Of a DNA stretch of 64,000 bases, positions 19,788 through 28,763 are shown piece by piece; positions within the stretch are counted from its first letter, which is position 1; each line of letters starts with the position of its first letter. The DNA is from Larkinella arboricola. GTDB lineage: Bacteria > Bacteroidota > Bacteroidia > Cytophagales > Spirosomataceae. A program made the translations under genes and the position numbers. The stretch spans positions 238,688-302,687 of the forward strand of contig NZ_QLMC01000007.1 in assembly GCF_003259745.1 (NCBI RefSeq), written 5' to 3'. Under the pieces are notes generated by a model. It was not told the DNA's origin and did not search any database. It worked only from the letters and a program-made list of their open reading frames with translations.

Positions 19788-20074
19788 CAGTAGTGGGTGT
19801 TGTATTCGGATGCAAAGGTAAGAAATGTCCAAATGGTTGCCGAATAAAATTTGGTTAAGTGGAAAAATAAGTCCTTCAGCGGCTGTCGGCTTTCTGATAC
19901 GCTGCCCGTTGCAGATAAACATGGCTTATGTTGTGGTTTCGTGAAAGAATGAATAGTAAAAAACACGTTGTGATCGCTTATAGAGTGAGCAAATGTGTCA
20001 ATGAGCATTTGTGAACCGAGTAAGATAGTCCAATCGTAGATCTGACAAACTTCTTCTAAACCCTGCTAATCTCT

Positions 20075-21499
20075 ATGAAACCGGAAACGAAATCAGTTGT
20101 CACACGACGGAAGTTCCTCGATCTGGCAACGAAAAGCACGCTGGCATCGACGGCGCTCATCGGCGGATTTCCCACCATTGTACCGGCTTCGGTATTCGGG
20201 AAAAACGCCCCCAGCAACCGCATCAATGTGGGCGCCATTGGCGTGGGCCGTATCTCGCGGGGTCACGATTTGCCGGGGGTGTGGCAGTACGACAACGCTC
20301 TGATCATGGCCGTCTGCGATGTGGATAGCAAGCGGGCTGAAGACGGCAAAAAGCTGGTCAATAGCGTTTACGCGAAGAAAACCGGGAAAGGGTCCTACGA
20401 TGGCGTGAAAGTCTACGGGGACTACCGCGAATTGATAGCGAATAAAGACATCGATGCCGTAATCATCAGTACCCCCGACCACTGGCACGCTCCCATGGTG
20501 GTGCATTCGGTTGAAGCGGGAAAGGACGTATACATGCAGAAACCGGCCTCACTCACCATTTCGGAGGGCCGGTTGATGGCCGATGCCGTCAAGCGGACCG
20601 GCCGGATTATGCAGGTGGGCAGCCAGCAGCGGTCGTCGCACCAGTTCCGGTATGCCGCCGAACTGGTCCGCAACGGTCGGATTGGGCAGTTGAAAACCGT
20701 GTACGTCGGGTTACCCGGCGATCCGTCGGGCAATGAGGAGCCGGAAATGCCCATCCCGAAAAACCTCAATTACGATATGTGGCTCGGCACCACGCCGGAG
20801 GTTTATTACACCGAAAAACGGGTGCATCCGCAGCAGGATTACGACCGTCCGGGCTGGCTGCGCTGCGAACAGTTTGGCGCGGGCATGATTACGGGCTGGG
20901 GGTCGCACCACATCGACTGCGCCCACTGGGCCATGAATACCGAATACACCGGCCCGATCGAAATCTGGGGAAGGGCGGATTTTCCGAAGAGCGGTTTGTG
21001 GAATGTACACGGTATTTTTCGCACCGAAGCGATGTACGAAAACGGCGTTCACATGATCGTGAGCAACGAACTGCCCAACGGCATCCGGTTTGAAGGCACC
21101 GAAGGCTGGATTTTTGTGTCGCGGGGCGATGCCGCCGTCACCGCCAGCGATCCGGTTGCCAAACAACGGGCCGCCAAAGCGCTGGACGCCAGCGACCCCA
21201 AAATTCTTGAATCGGTGATCGGCCCGAACGAAATTCACCTGCCGGTGAGCAAGGAACACCACGGCAACTGGCTGGAAAGCATTGTCAGCCGCAAGGCGCC
21301 GATTGCTCCGGCGGAAGTAGGCCACCGTTCCTGTACGGCCTGTCTGCTGCACCACGCGGCCATGAAACTAAACCGAAAACTGTATTGGGACCCTAAAAAA
21401 GAACAATTTAAAAATGATGCCGAGGCCAATAGCCTCCTCTCGCGGCCGCAACGCTCAACGTATGCCATCAAGGCCGTTGCATCCACGAAATCTCGTTAA
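20075..21499 (+). CDS. Tat-exported Gfo/Idh/MocA-family oxidoreductase
   Basis: The 474-residue protein begins with a twin-arginine signal (TRRKFLDLAT, Arg11-Arg12). The Rossmann fold follows with VGAIGVGRISRGHD, then IDAVIISTPDHWHAPM and the catalytic-lysine region KDVYMQKPASLT. The AGMITGWGSHHIDCAHWAMN stretch is typical of periplasmic Bacteroidota Gfo/Idh enzymes, which oxidise or reduce sugar hydroxyls, often at C3, with tightly bound nucleotide. It is the first gene of a four-gene plus-strand cluster with two further oxidoreductase-like proteins and a ThuA-like protein, pointing to one sugar pathway in the periplasm. Confidence 0.9.
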   Translation: MKPETKSVVTRRKFLDLATKSTLASTALIGGFPTIVPASVFGKNAPSNRINVGAIGVGRISRGHDLPGVWQYDNALIMAVCDVDSKRAEDGKKLVNSVYAKKTGKGSYDGVKVYGDYRELIANKDIDAVIISTPDHWHAPMVVHSVEAGKDVYMQKPASLTISEGRLMADAVKRTGRIMQVGSQQRSSHQFRYAAELVRNGRIGQLKTVYVGLPGDPSGNEEPEMPIPKNLNYDMWLGTTPEVYYTEKRVHPQQDYDRPGWLRCEQFGAGMITGWGSHHIDCAHWAMNTEYTGPIEIWGRADFPKSGLWNVHGIFRTEAMYENGVHMIVSNELPNGIRFEGTEGWIFVSRGDAAVTASDPVAKQRAAKALDASDPKILESVIGPNEIHLPVSKEHHGNWLESIVSRKAPIAPAEVGHRSCTACLLHHAAMKLNRKLYWDPKKEQFKNDAEANSLLSRPQRSTYAIKAVASTKSR

Positions 21500-21525
21500 C
21501 TTGCGCGTAACCAAACTAATTCCGA

Positions 21526-22929
21526 ATGAACGTATCCACCGTTGCGGGCGGCTTCTTGCTGGCGGCCCTGTTTCTTTCCTGTCAGTCATCTGACCAAAAA
21601 AAGGATGACATGTTTCACCTGATTACCCTGGACCCCGGCCATTTCCACGCAGCGCTGGTGCAGAAATCGATGTTTGATAACGTTGATTCGACGGTCAGCG
21701 TCTACGCTCCGGATGGGCCGGATGTGAAGCTGCACCTCGACCGGATTCAGGGCTACAACACCCGCTCCGACGACCCGACCCACTGGCACGAAGATGTGTA
21801 TCTGGGAACTGACTTTTTTGAAAAGATGCTGGCCGACCAGGCCGAGGGCAAAGCGCGGAATGTGGTGGTTATGGCGGGTAACAACAAGCTGAAAACCGAT
21901 TACATCCAGAAAACCCTTTCAGCCGGTTTTAACGTGCTGGCCGATAAGCCTATGGCCATCAATGCGGCTAACTTCGAGCAGTTGAAAGAAGCGTTTTCCT
22001 CCGCCGAAAAAAATAAGGTGCTGCTGTACGACATCATGACCGAACGCTACGAAATCACGACCATGTTGCAACGGGCTTTTTCGCAGCAGGTGGCCGTGTT
22101 TGGTTTGCTCGAAAAAGGCACGCCCGAGAATCCGGCGGTGACGAAAGAGAGCGTTCACCATTTTTACAAAAATGTATCGGGCAGCATCCTGACGCGTCCG
22201 GCCTGGTTCATGGATGTGGCGCAGCAGGGCGAAGGCATTGTGGACGTAACCACCCACCTGGTTGATCTGGTGCAGTGGGAGTGTTTTCCGGAACAGACGC
22301 TTGATTACCAGAAAGACATTCAGCTAACGTCGGCCCGCCGTTGGCCCACGGACATGACCCTGAGCCAGTTTACAGCGATTACCAAGCAGGCGGCTTTCCC
22401 GGATTATCTGAAAAAAGACGTGGTGAAAGACAGCGTCCTGAAGGTGTACAGCAACGGCGAAATCAACTACCAGTTGAAAGGCGTTCACGCCAAGGTGTCT
22501 GTGATCTGGGCCTACAAAGCACCGGAAGGCACGGGCGACACCCACTATTCAATCATGCGGGGTTCGAAAGCAAACCTGATTATCCGGCAGGGGGCCGAAC
22601 AGCAGTACAAACCAACGCTGTATATCGAAGCCGTTGACCCGAAAGCGGATTTGACGGCGGATCTGCAAACGGTATTGCCGACTATTCAGAAAACATGGCC
22701 GGGTGTGGAAGTAAAGAAAATTGCCAAAGGTTGGGAAGTAGTGGTTCCGGAAAAGTACAAGGAAGGTCACGAAGCGCATTTTGGCCGGGTTGCCGAGAAA
22801 TACCTCGAATACCTGAAAGCCGGTTCGCTGCCCGAGTGGGAAGTTCCGAACATGATCGCCAAGTATTACACGACCACCCAGGCCCTGGAACTGGCTAAAA
22901 AATCCAAAGCTGAACTAGCAACCAAATAA
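21526..22929 (+). CDS. Lipoprotein with Gfo/Idh-like fold and oxidoreductase C-terminal domain
   Basis: The 467-residue protein has a lipoprotein signal (lipobox LSC at Cys19). The N-terminal half contains LITLDPGHFHAALVQ, VVVMAGNNKLKTDYI and LADKPMAI, a Rossmann-like layout in which the expected glycine-rich loop is replaced. The second half matches the 'putative oxidoreductase C-terminal' type (DVTTHLVDLVQWECFPEQ). Whether it binds NAD(P) is unclear because the GxGxxG motif is missing. It starts 26 bases after the preceding gene and likely acts on the same sugar substrate. Confidence 0.82.
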   Translation: MNVSTVAGGFLLAALFLSCQSSDQKKDDMFHLITLDPGHFHAALVQKSMFDNVDSTVSVYAPDGPDVKLHLDRIQGYNTRSDDPTHWHEDVYLGTDFFEKMLADQAEGKARNVVVMAGNNKLKTDYIQKTLSAGFNVLADKPMAINAANFEQLKEAFSSAEKNKVLLYDIMTERYEITTMLQRAFSQQVAVFGLLEKGTPENPAVTKESVHHFYKNVSGSILTRPAWFMDVAQQGEGIVDVTTHLVDLVQWECFPEQTLDYQKDIQLTSARRWPTDMTLSQFTAITKQAAFPDYLKKDVVKDSVLKVYSNGEINYQLKGVHAKVSVIWAYKAPEGTGDTHYSIMRGSKANLIIRQGAEQQYKPTLYIEAVDPKADLTADLQTVLPTIQKTWPGVEVKKIAKGWEVVVPEKYKEGHEAHFGRVAEKYLEYLKAGSLPEWEVPNMIAKYYTTTQALELAKKSKAELATK

Positions 22930-22992
22930 AGTAAAGACCGAAAGGTAAGTCACCCGATGCATACCGGTCTTTCACTTATTGACTCTTTAAAC

Positions 22993-24168
22993 ATGAACAA
23001 ATCACAAGCCAATCGGCGACGGTTTCTGAAGGATTCCGTCGCCGGCGCGGCCGGGTTGGCGGCCCTGACCGCCTTGCCCAGCGGTATTCTGGCGGCCCCG
23101 GCCATTCTGCCTTCGGTACATACCGGTAGCCGCAGCGGCCGCCCCGCTGGTGCGGCCCGGATCCGGTTTTCGGCCATTGGCCTGAACCACGGACACATTT
23201 ACGGCCAGGTCGAAGCCGTTATTCGCGGGGGCGGACAACTGGTGTCTTTTTACGCCAAAGAACCGGATCTGGCGGCTGCGTTTGCCAAACGGTATCCGGA
23301 CGCCAAACTGGCCCGCAGCGAACAGGAAATTCTGGACGACAACTCCATTCAACTCGTGGTCAGCGCCGGGATTCCCGACGAACGCGCTCCGCTCGGTATC
23401 CGGGTGATGCGGGCGGGTAAAGATTATATGGCCGATAAACCCGGTATTACCTCGCTCGACCAACTGGCCGACGTTCGGAAGGTGCAGAAAGAAACCAAAC
23501 GGATTTACTCGATCATGTACAGCGAGCGGTTCGAGAACAAGGCCACCGTCAAAGCCGGGGAACTGGTCAGGGCCGGGGCCATCGGGAAAGTCATTCAAAC
23601 CATCGGGCTGGGACCGCACCGGATGAATGCCAGCACGCGGCCCGAGTGGTTTTTCGACAAAAAACGGTTTGGCGGTATCATCTGCGACATCGGTTCGCAC
23701 CAGTTCGACCAGTTTCTGTTTTTCACAAACTCCACGCAGGCCGAAGTAGTGGCTTCGCAGGCCGGTAACACCAGCCACCCGCAGTACCCAAAATTCGAAG
23801 ATTTTGGCGACGTGATGGTGCGCGGCAACGGCGGAACGGGCTATATCCGGGTTGACTGGTTTACGCCCGACGGCCTGAAATCCTGGGGCGACGGGCGGCT
23901 GACCATTCTGGGCACCGAAGGCTTTATGGAACTGCGCAAGAACGTAGACATCAGCGGGCGCGAGGGGGGGAATCACCTGTTCCTGGTCGATAATAAGGAA
24001 ACAAAGACGATTGATTGCAGTAAGGTGGTGACTCCGTACGGCACACAGCTTGTCGATGACATTCTGAACCGGACCGAAACCGCCATGACGCAGGCACATT
24101 GTTTCCTGGCTACCGAACTGGCCCTGAAAGCCCAGAAGCAGGCGCAGGATGTAAAATTGAAAACCTAA
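22993..24168 (+). CDS. Tat-exported Gfo/Idh/MocA-family oxidoreductase, second copy
   Basis: The start at 22993 places the twin-arginine signal (ANRRRFLKDSVAG) at the N-terminus of a 391-residue protein; an upstream ATG at 22957 would add 12 residues and is less likely. The Rossmann region has FSAIGLNHGHIYGQVEAV, then VVSAGIPDERAPLG and the lysine region KDYMADKPGITS. IICDIGSHQFDQFLFFTN is the usual His-containing active-site helix. It differs from the first Gfo/Idh protein of the cluster and lies between the lipoprotein and ThuA genes, so the cluster encodes several sugar dehydrogenase-type steps. Confidence 0.9.
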   Translation: MNKSQANRRRFLKDSVAGAAGLAALTALPSGILAAPAILPSVHTGSRSGRPAGAARIRFSAIGLNHGHIYGQVEAVIRGGGQLVSFYAKEPDLAAAFAKRYPDAKLARSEQEILDDNSIQLVVSAGIPDERAPLGIRVMRAGKDYMADKPGITSLDQLADVRKVQKETKRIYSIMYSERFENKATVKAGELVRAGAIGKVIQTIGLGPHRMNASTRPEWFFDKKRFGGIICDIGSHQFDQFLFFTNSTQAEVVASQAGNTSHPQYPKFEDFGDVMVRGNGGTGYIRVDWFTPDGLKSWGDGRLTILGTEGFMELRKNVDISGREGGNHLFLVDNKETKTIDCSKVVTPYGTQLVDDILNRTETAMTQAHCFLATELALKAQKQAQDVKLKT

Positions 24169-24182
24169 TTTACCAGCTACGC

Positions 24183-25028
24183 ATGAATCGATTTGCCACG
24201 GTATTTCTTTGCAGTTTGTTAGTGCTGATTACCTCGTTTGCGGGCTGGAGCCAGAGCGGAACGCCGGTCAACTGGAAGAAAGTCAAGGTGTTGGTGTATA
24301 CAAAAAACGGGAAAGGATACGTCCACGACAACATCCCGTACGCGGTCAAAGGCATCCAGAAACTCGGGCAGGAGCACGGTTTTAAAGTGGATGTGTCGGA
24401 CCAGCCCACGGTTTTTACCGAAGCCAACCTGCAACAATACACCCTGCTGATTTTTCCCAGCACCAACAACGATGTGTTTGACACCGATGCCCAGCGGCTG
24501 GCGTTTCGGCGGTACATCGAAGCCGGGGGCGGCTTTGTGGGCATTCACTCGGTGACGGGAACCGAGCGCAACTGGTCGTGGTTCAAGCGGATGATTGGCG
24601 GTACGTTTGCCTGGCACCCCAAGTTTCAGAAGTTCAGGACGCACGTGATCGACACCAAACACCCGTCGATGGAAGGGCTACCCAAGATTTGGGAGAAAGA
24701 GGACGAGTTCTATTTTACCAAGGAGATGTCGCCGGGACCGACCGTGGTGATGGCCCACGACCTGACTTCCATCACCACCGATGAGCCGGAAAAAGTCCGG
24801 ATGTTCGGTGGCACGTTTACACAGTTATATCCAGCCGCCTGGTACTATCATTTTGACGGCGGTTATACCTGGTGTACCACACTTGGTCACGATAAAAAGG
24901 ATTACTCTGAACCGTTGTTCATGAAACACATCTTCCAGGGCATCCGCTACGTGGCCAGTCAGGTCAAAACCATCGATTTCAAAAAAGCCTATGCCGCATC
25001 GCGGGATTCGCCAATCCGGGTTAACTAA
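24183..25028 (+). CDS. Secreted ThuA-domain protein
   Basis: The start at 24183 gives a signal peptide (NRFATVFLCSLLVLITSFAG, cleaved after WSQ) and a 281-residue protein, 14 bases after the previous stop. The ThuA/class-I-glutaminase-like fold shows KVLVYTKNGKGYVHDNIPYA, LLIFPSTNNDVFD, GGGFVGIHSVTGTE, and the late PAAWYYHFDGGYTWCTTLGH. ThuA proteins accompany Gfo/Idh enzymes in disaccharide and keto-sugar use; their exact step is debated. It is the last gene of the cluster and is followed by a terminator. Confidence 0.88.
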   Translation: MNRFATVFLCSLLVLITSFAGWSQSGTPVNWKKVKVLVYTKNGKGYVHDNIPYAVKGIQKLGQEHGFKVDVSDQPTVFTEANLQQYTLLIFPSTNNDVFDTDAQRLAFRRYIEAGGGFVGIHSVTGTERNWSWFKRMIGGTFAWHPKFQKFRTHVIDTKHPSMEGLPKIWEKEDEFYFTKEMSPGPTVVMAHDLTSITTDEPEKVRMFGGTFTQLYPAAWYYHFDGGYTWCTTLGHDKKDYSEPLFMKHIFQGIRYVASQVKTIDFKKAYAASRDSPIRVN

Positions 25029-25034
25029 AACCGG

Positions 25035-25260
25035 TTAGTTTTCCAGTAATTTCAGAATGTCCTGAAAAAGAGCCTTTGGATATGATGCCGAAGGCCCGGA
25101 AATCCAGCATACGGCATAATTCCTGAACGCCAGCCGCCTTTCGACCACCTTTGGTTGCCGGGCGGCTGGCGTTTTTGCAGTTGACCACCGGGTCGTCGCC
25201 GGGGCCGTACAGAAACTGTCTTCCAGTCGCGAATGTATGGGGAACGCGCCGGAATGAGGG
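25035..25260 (-). pseudogene. Possible remnant of a gene 3' end
   Basis: A minus-strand frame open for about 75 codons ends at TAA (25035-25037) with NYAVCWISGPSASYPK then ALFQDILKLLEN, which resembles a genuine protein C-terminus. No Met is in frame and the upstream part overlaps the thuA terminator. It may be a stub of a lost gene between the ThuA and beta-lactamase genes. The family was not recognised and chance is possible. Confidence 0.25.
25126..25176 (+). terminator. Terminator of the Gfo/Idh-ThuA cluster
   Basis: A 13-bp perfect stem, AACGCCAGCCGCC (25126-25138) with GGCGGCTGGCGTT (25161-25173), is followed by TTT. It lies about 100 bases after the thuA stop. Confidence 0.75.
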
Positions 25261-25261
25261 C

Positions 25262-26176
25262 TTAGTGGGTGACGTAATCGTAAATCAGGCGGGAAACCGT
25301 GGCCATGCTTCTGACGGAGGCTGATTCGTCGTTGAGGTCTTTGCCCAGGAGCACCAGCACATACTTCCGGCCATCGGGCAGCATGACGATACCCGAATCG
25401 TGGTGAACGCCAGCAATGGAACCGGTTTTATGGGCCACTTTCACGTCGTTGGGCAATTGGGCCGGAATGACGGTATTGAAACGCTGATCAAGCAGAATCC
25501 GGATCATATCTGCCGATGCTTCCGGACTGACGGCTTTTCCGGAGGCCATTTTGTCGAAAATCACCATCAGGTCGTAGGCCGTTGTGGTATTGTTCAGGCC
25601 CTGATCAAACGCCTTCTTATCTTCCACACCCCGCCGAACCTGAATGTTTTTTGCCCCGAAATCGCGCATGGTCTGCGTTACCTTTCTGGCATCTACTAAC
25701 TCAATGACCAGGTTGGTCGCCAGGTTACTGCTGACAATAATCATGTCGTAGACTAGCGCCGACAGCGGACGTTTGGTGCCGACCCGGGTGTAAATAAGCG
25801 TATCACTGTCATCGCTGGCATTGAGGCTGTAGGGGCTGCCGTCTACGATACTCTTAAACTCGTTTTTGATCAGCATCGAATCGGAGAGGGAAAACCGTCC
25901 CTGCGCGGCCTGTTTGTAGACCTCAATCATGACCGGCGTTTTCATGGTGCTGGCGGCATGGAAATTCTCATGCTCCCGAATCAGCAATTCCTGCCCGGTT
26001 TTTAAATCCCGAAAGGCCACGGCGAACGTGCCCGGCTGTTGGCTCAGTTCCCGCTCAATCTGCTGGCGGAGTTCCTTGAGCGACGGTTTTGACTGACTGA
26101 ACGCAGAAAAACTGATGAGTAAAAAAAACAGGGCCAGAAAACCCTGGCACCGTGCTTTAGGGCAGCAAAAAACCAT
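25262..26176 (-). CDS. Class A beta-lactamase-like serine hydrolase with unusual motifs
   Basis: The start at 26176 puts a hydrophobic signal (GFLALFFLLISFSAFSQ) near the N-terminus of a 304-residue protein; two in-frame ATGs lie upstream. The nucleophile motif STMK is at 76-79 and KTG at 250-252. The SDN loop is SSN (149-151), and the omega-loop motif that normally reads E-x-x-L-N is D-x-x-L-N (FDQGLNN, Asp191-Asn195), with a glutamate six residues earlier. Class A enzymes hydrolyse beta-lactams in the periplasm using that Glu166, so activity here is uncertain; a related serine hydrolase role is possible. The gene is divergent from the antiporter. Confidence 0.82.
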   Translation of the reverse strand: MVFCCPKARCQGFLALFFLLISFSAFSQSKPSLKELRQQIERELSQQPGTFAVAFRDLKTGQELLIREHENFHAASTMKTPVMIEVYKQAAQGRFSLSDSMLIKNEFKSIVDGSPYSLNASDDSDTLIYTRVGTKRPLSALVYDMIIVSSNLATNLVIELVDARKVTQTMRDFGAKNIQVRRGVEDKKAFDQGLNNTTTAYDLMVIFDKMASGKAVSPEASADMIRILLDQRFNTVIPAQLPNDVKVAHKTGSIAGVHHDSGIVMLPDGRKYVLVLLGKDLNDESASVRSMATVSRLIYDYVTH

Positions 26177-26311
26177 AGGTAAATAATTCGGTTGTAGAGA
26201 CATCAGAAAACCGGTTCCACTCAATTTCTTGTATTACGCCAAAATTGGGTGTTTTCGCGGGTTGCCGTTAGCAACGGACAAGGTACGCATTTTCCCTACA
26301 CAGACCTTTGA

Positions 26312-27961
26312 ATGACCGAAATTGAAATTGTTCTCGTCCTGATGGCCATTCTGACGGCATTGGCCTGGGTTACCCAAAATCTGAAGATTCCCCAGTCCAT
26401 TCTGCTCCTGACAGCGGGTCTGGTCTTGGGCTTTAGCCCTAGCATTCCGGAAATTCACCTGGAATCGGAAACCGTCTTACTAATTTTTCTACCGCCCCTG
26501 CTCTACGAAGCCGCCGGTAATATTTCGTGGCACGAATTTAAAGCCTACCGGCGACCGATCACCATGCTGGCGGTCTGGCTGGTTTTTTTTACAACCGTGG
26601 CCGTGGCTGCGGTGGCCCATTATTTCATTCCGGGGTTTACGTGGCCGCTGGCGTTTGTGCTGGGGGCGATTATTTCTCCGCCGGATGCCGTAGCCGCCAC
26701 CAGCACGATTCGCGGTCTGAGTCTGCCCAGCCGGCTCATTACCATTCTGGAAGGCGAAAGTCTGGTAAACGATGCGTCGGCGCTGGTTGCTTACCGGTAT
26801 GCCGTGGGGGCGGTCACCAGTGGCGGTTTTGTACTCTGGCAGGCCGGGTGGCAATTTCTGGTGATCGCGGCTGGCGGAATTATCACTGGGCTGGCGATTG
26901 GCTACATCTTCACGCATATTCACAACAAGCTCGAAAATCCCACGGTGGCCACGGCCATTACGCTGCTGATGCCGTTTGTGACGTATTTGCTGGCCGAACA
27001 GCTACATCTGTCGGGTGTTCTGGCGGTGGTTTCGATGGGGCTTTACATGGCCTGGCACTCCTACGAAATATTTTCATTCCAGACCCGGATGCAGATTAAC
27101 AGCTTCTGGAATATTCTGGTTTTTCTGCTCAATGGGTTTGTTTTTATTCTGATTGGCTCCCAGCTACCCATCGTTGTCAATGCCATTGGCCGGGAGTCGA
27201 TTCTGACCTGGATCGGATACGGTTTTCTGGTGAGTCTGGTGGCCATTGCCGCCCGAATCATCTGGATTTTTCCATTGGAATATCTGTACCGGCTGCTCGG
27301 AACCAGACGAAAAAAGTCGGCGCAATTCAGTCCCAGTGAATTATTTATTACGTCCTGGGCGGGTATGCGGGGTGTAGTATCACTGGCAACGGCTCTGGCT
27401 TTACCGTTTACCTTACGCAACGGTCAGGCGTTTCCGATGCGCAACGAAGTTTTGTTTCTTTCCTTTATGGTTATTTTCGTCACGCTCGTACTTCAGGGAT
27501 TAACGTTGCCGTTTTTCATCCGGAGGCTCGGCGTAAACGAACCGACGCACATCGGCGAACTGGAAGAAAAACGAGTCCGGATGAAAATTACATCCAGTTC
27601 GATTGCGTTCATTGAGAGCGAATTGGCCCTGACGTTGCACGACGAGGTCCTGAATGAACTAAAAAGCCGGTTTGAACAGCACTCAAATTACCTGCAAGGC
27701 ATCCTTCGACTGGATGAAAGACCCCGGAAAGGCGACCCGCTCACGGCACCGACGTTCTTCCGGGAGTTTGTTCAGAGTGAACTGGCCGTAGTCAATCACC
27801 AGCGCCATCTGATTATTCAGTGGCACAAAGAAGGAACCTACAGCGAAGAAATTATCCGCCGGATTGAGCAGGAACTGGACATTCGGACCCTGAGTTTGCA
27901 AACGCAATTACGCCGGTTGCAGCCAATTGGGGCGGACAATGAGGCTGGCGGAGCCGTCTGA
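26312..27961 (+). CDS. CPA1-family Na+/H+ antiporter
   Basis: The 549-residue protein has about 12 membrane helices in residues 1-410 and a hydrophilic C-terminal tail of about 130 residues. Family landmarks are FLPPLLYEAA, the ISPPDAVAATS motif, and LEGESLVNDASAL, which holds the ion-binding Asp of NhaP/NHE-type exchangers. It should expel Na+ (or K+) in exchange for protons across the inner membrane. The start at 26312 follows immediately on MTEIEIVLVLMAIL, beginning the first helix. It appears monocistronic. Confidence 0.92.
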   Translation: MTEIEIVLVLMAILTALAWVTQNLKIPQSILLLTAGLVLGFSPSIPEIHLESETVLLIFLPPLLYEAAGNISWHEFKAYRRPITMLAVWLVFFTTVAVAAVAHYFIPGFTWPLAFVLGAIISPPDAVAATSTIRGLSLPSRLITILEGESLVNDASALVAYRYAVGAVTSGGFVLWQAGWQFLVIAAGGIITGLAIGYIFTHIHNKLENPTVATAITLLMPFVTYLLAEQLHLSGVLAVVSMGLYMAWHSYEIFSFQTRMQINSFWNILVFLLNGFVFILIGSQLPIVVNAIGRESILTWIGYGFLVSLVAIAARIIWIFPLEYLYRLLGTRRKKSAQFSPSELFITSWAGMRGVVSLATALALPFTLRNGQAFPMRNEVLFLSFMVIFVTLVLQGLTLPFFIRRLGVNEPTHIGELEEKRVRMKITSSSIAFIESELALTLHDEVLNELKSRFEQHSNYLQGILRLDERPRKGDPLTAPTFFREFVQSELAVVNHQRHLIIQWHKEGTYSEEIIRRIEQELDIRTLSLQTQLRRLQPIGADNEAGGAV

Positions 27962-28071
27962 AAGTCAAAGTGCTTTTTGAGAAGGCGACCGGGGTGGGGC
28001 GGAGGTGTGTGCAGGTGTGGCTGGTGGAGTGACGTTGGCAACACCCATCAGAGAGCGTATTAAAACAGAAG

Positions 28072-28099
28072 TCCCCGGCAACCGTCAGGAAACCGGGGA
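28072..28099 (-). terminator. Hairpin between convergent antiporter and dps genes
   Basis: A 7-bp GC-rich stem TCCCCGG with CCGGGGA closes a 14-base loop. T tracts are weak on both sides, so it is only a probable terminator. Confidence 0.45.
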
Positions 28100-28119
28100 T
28101 TGGTGTTTGGTTTGGTCCG

Positions 28120-28590
28120 TTACGACAGATATTTCCGGAGCATCCACGCCATTTTTTCGTGGGCTTCCATCAGGGCGGTCAGGAAGTCGGCGGTTCCGGC
28201 ATCTTCCAGTTCCTCACATTTGTTGATGTCCTCCCGCAGTTCGCGAATGGTTTGTTCGTGATCATCCAGCAGGCGCTGAAACATATCGGCGGTTTTGACT
28301 TCCGCGCTCTTGTCTTCCTTTAAACTCGTGTTTTTCAGGAAGTCTTCCATCGTCGAGAGCGGCCGTCCGCCCAGGGTTCGAATGCGTTCGGCTACCTCAT
28401 CAATGGCCGCTTCAAGCTGTTTGTACTGGCTCTCAAAAAATTCATGGTATTCCAGAAAGCTCGGCCCGGCAACGTTCCAGTGGTATTTCCGGGTTTTAAT
28501 GTATAATACGTGCTGGTCAGCCAGGAAGGCATTTAAAAGGTCATTTACTTGTTTGAGGGTGTCTTGAGAAAGACCAATGTTGATTTTCAT
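28120..28590 (-). CDS. dps: Dps-family ferritin-like DNA-protection protein
   Basis: The 156-residue protein is the normal Dps length. All four inter-subunit ferroxidase ligands are kept with Listeria-type spacing: His37 (KYHWNVAG), His49, Asp64 and Glu68 (DEVAERI). Dps dodecamers oxidise Fe(II) with peroxide and store iron, and many bind DNA. The N-terminus is short (MKINIGLSQ) without a long lysine-rich tail, so DNA binding is not assured. It stands alone between convergent and divergent neighbours. No oxidative-stress operator was recognised. Confidence 0.92.
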   Translation of the reverse strand: MKINIGLSQDTLKQVNDLLNAFLADQHVLYIKTRKYHWNVAGPSFLEYHEFFESQYKQLEAAIDEVAERIRTLGGRPLSTMEDFLKNTSLKEDKSAEVKTADMFQRLLDDHEQTIRELREDINKCEELEDAGTADFLTALMEAHEKMAWMLRKYLS

Positions 28591-28763
28591 GTTGTGTGAT
28601 TGTCTTGAAGATGAAAAAACGGCTTTTACGTAGTCTCACTGGTAAAAACCATTGCCCCGCCGGTTTGTTTACCTCAAAATCCCAAACAACGCTGTATCAT
28701 TCTGGTTTACTAGCTAAATACAGACAACCCTAACAAGCTCATACCAACCTCATCAACAACGTT

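Noticed and set aside
23002..24099. 365-codon minus-strand frame antisense to a Gfo/Idh gene
   Set aside because: Shadow of a Tat-exported oxidoreductase with clear motifs.
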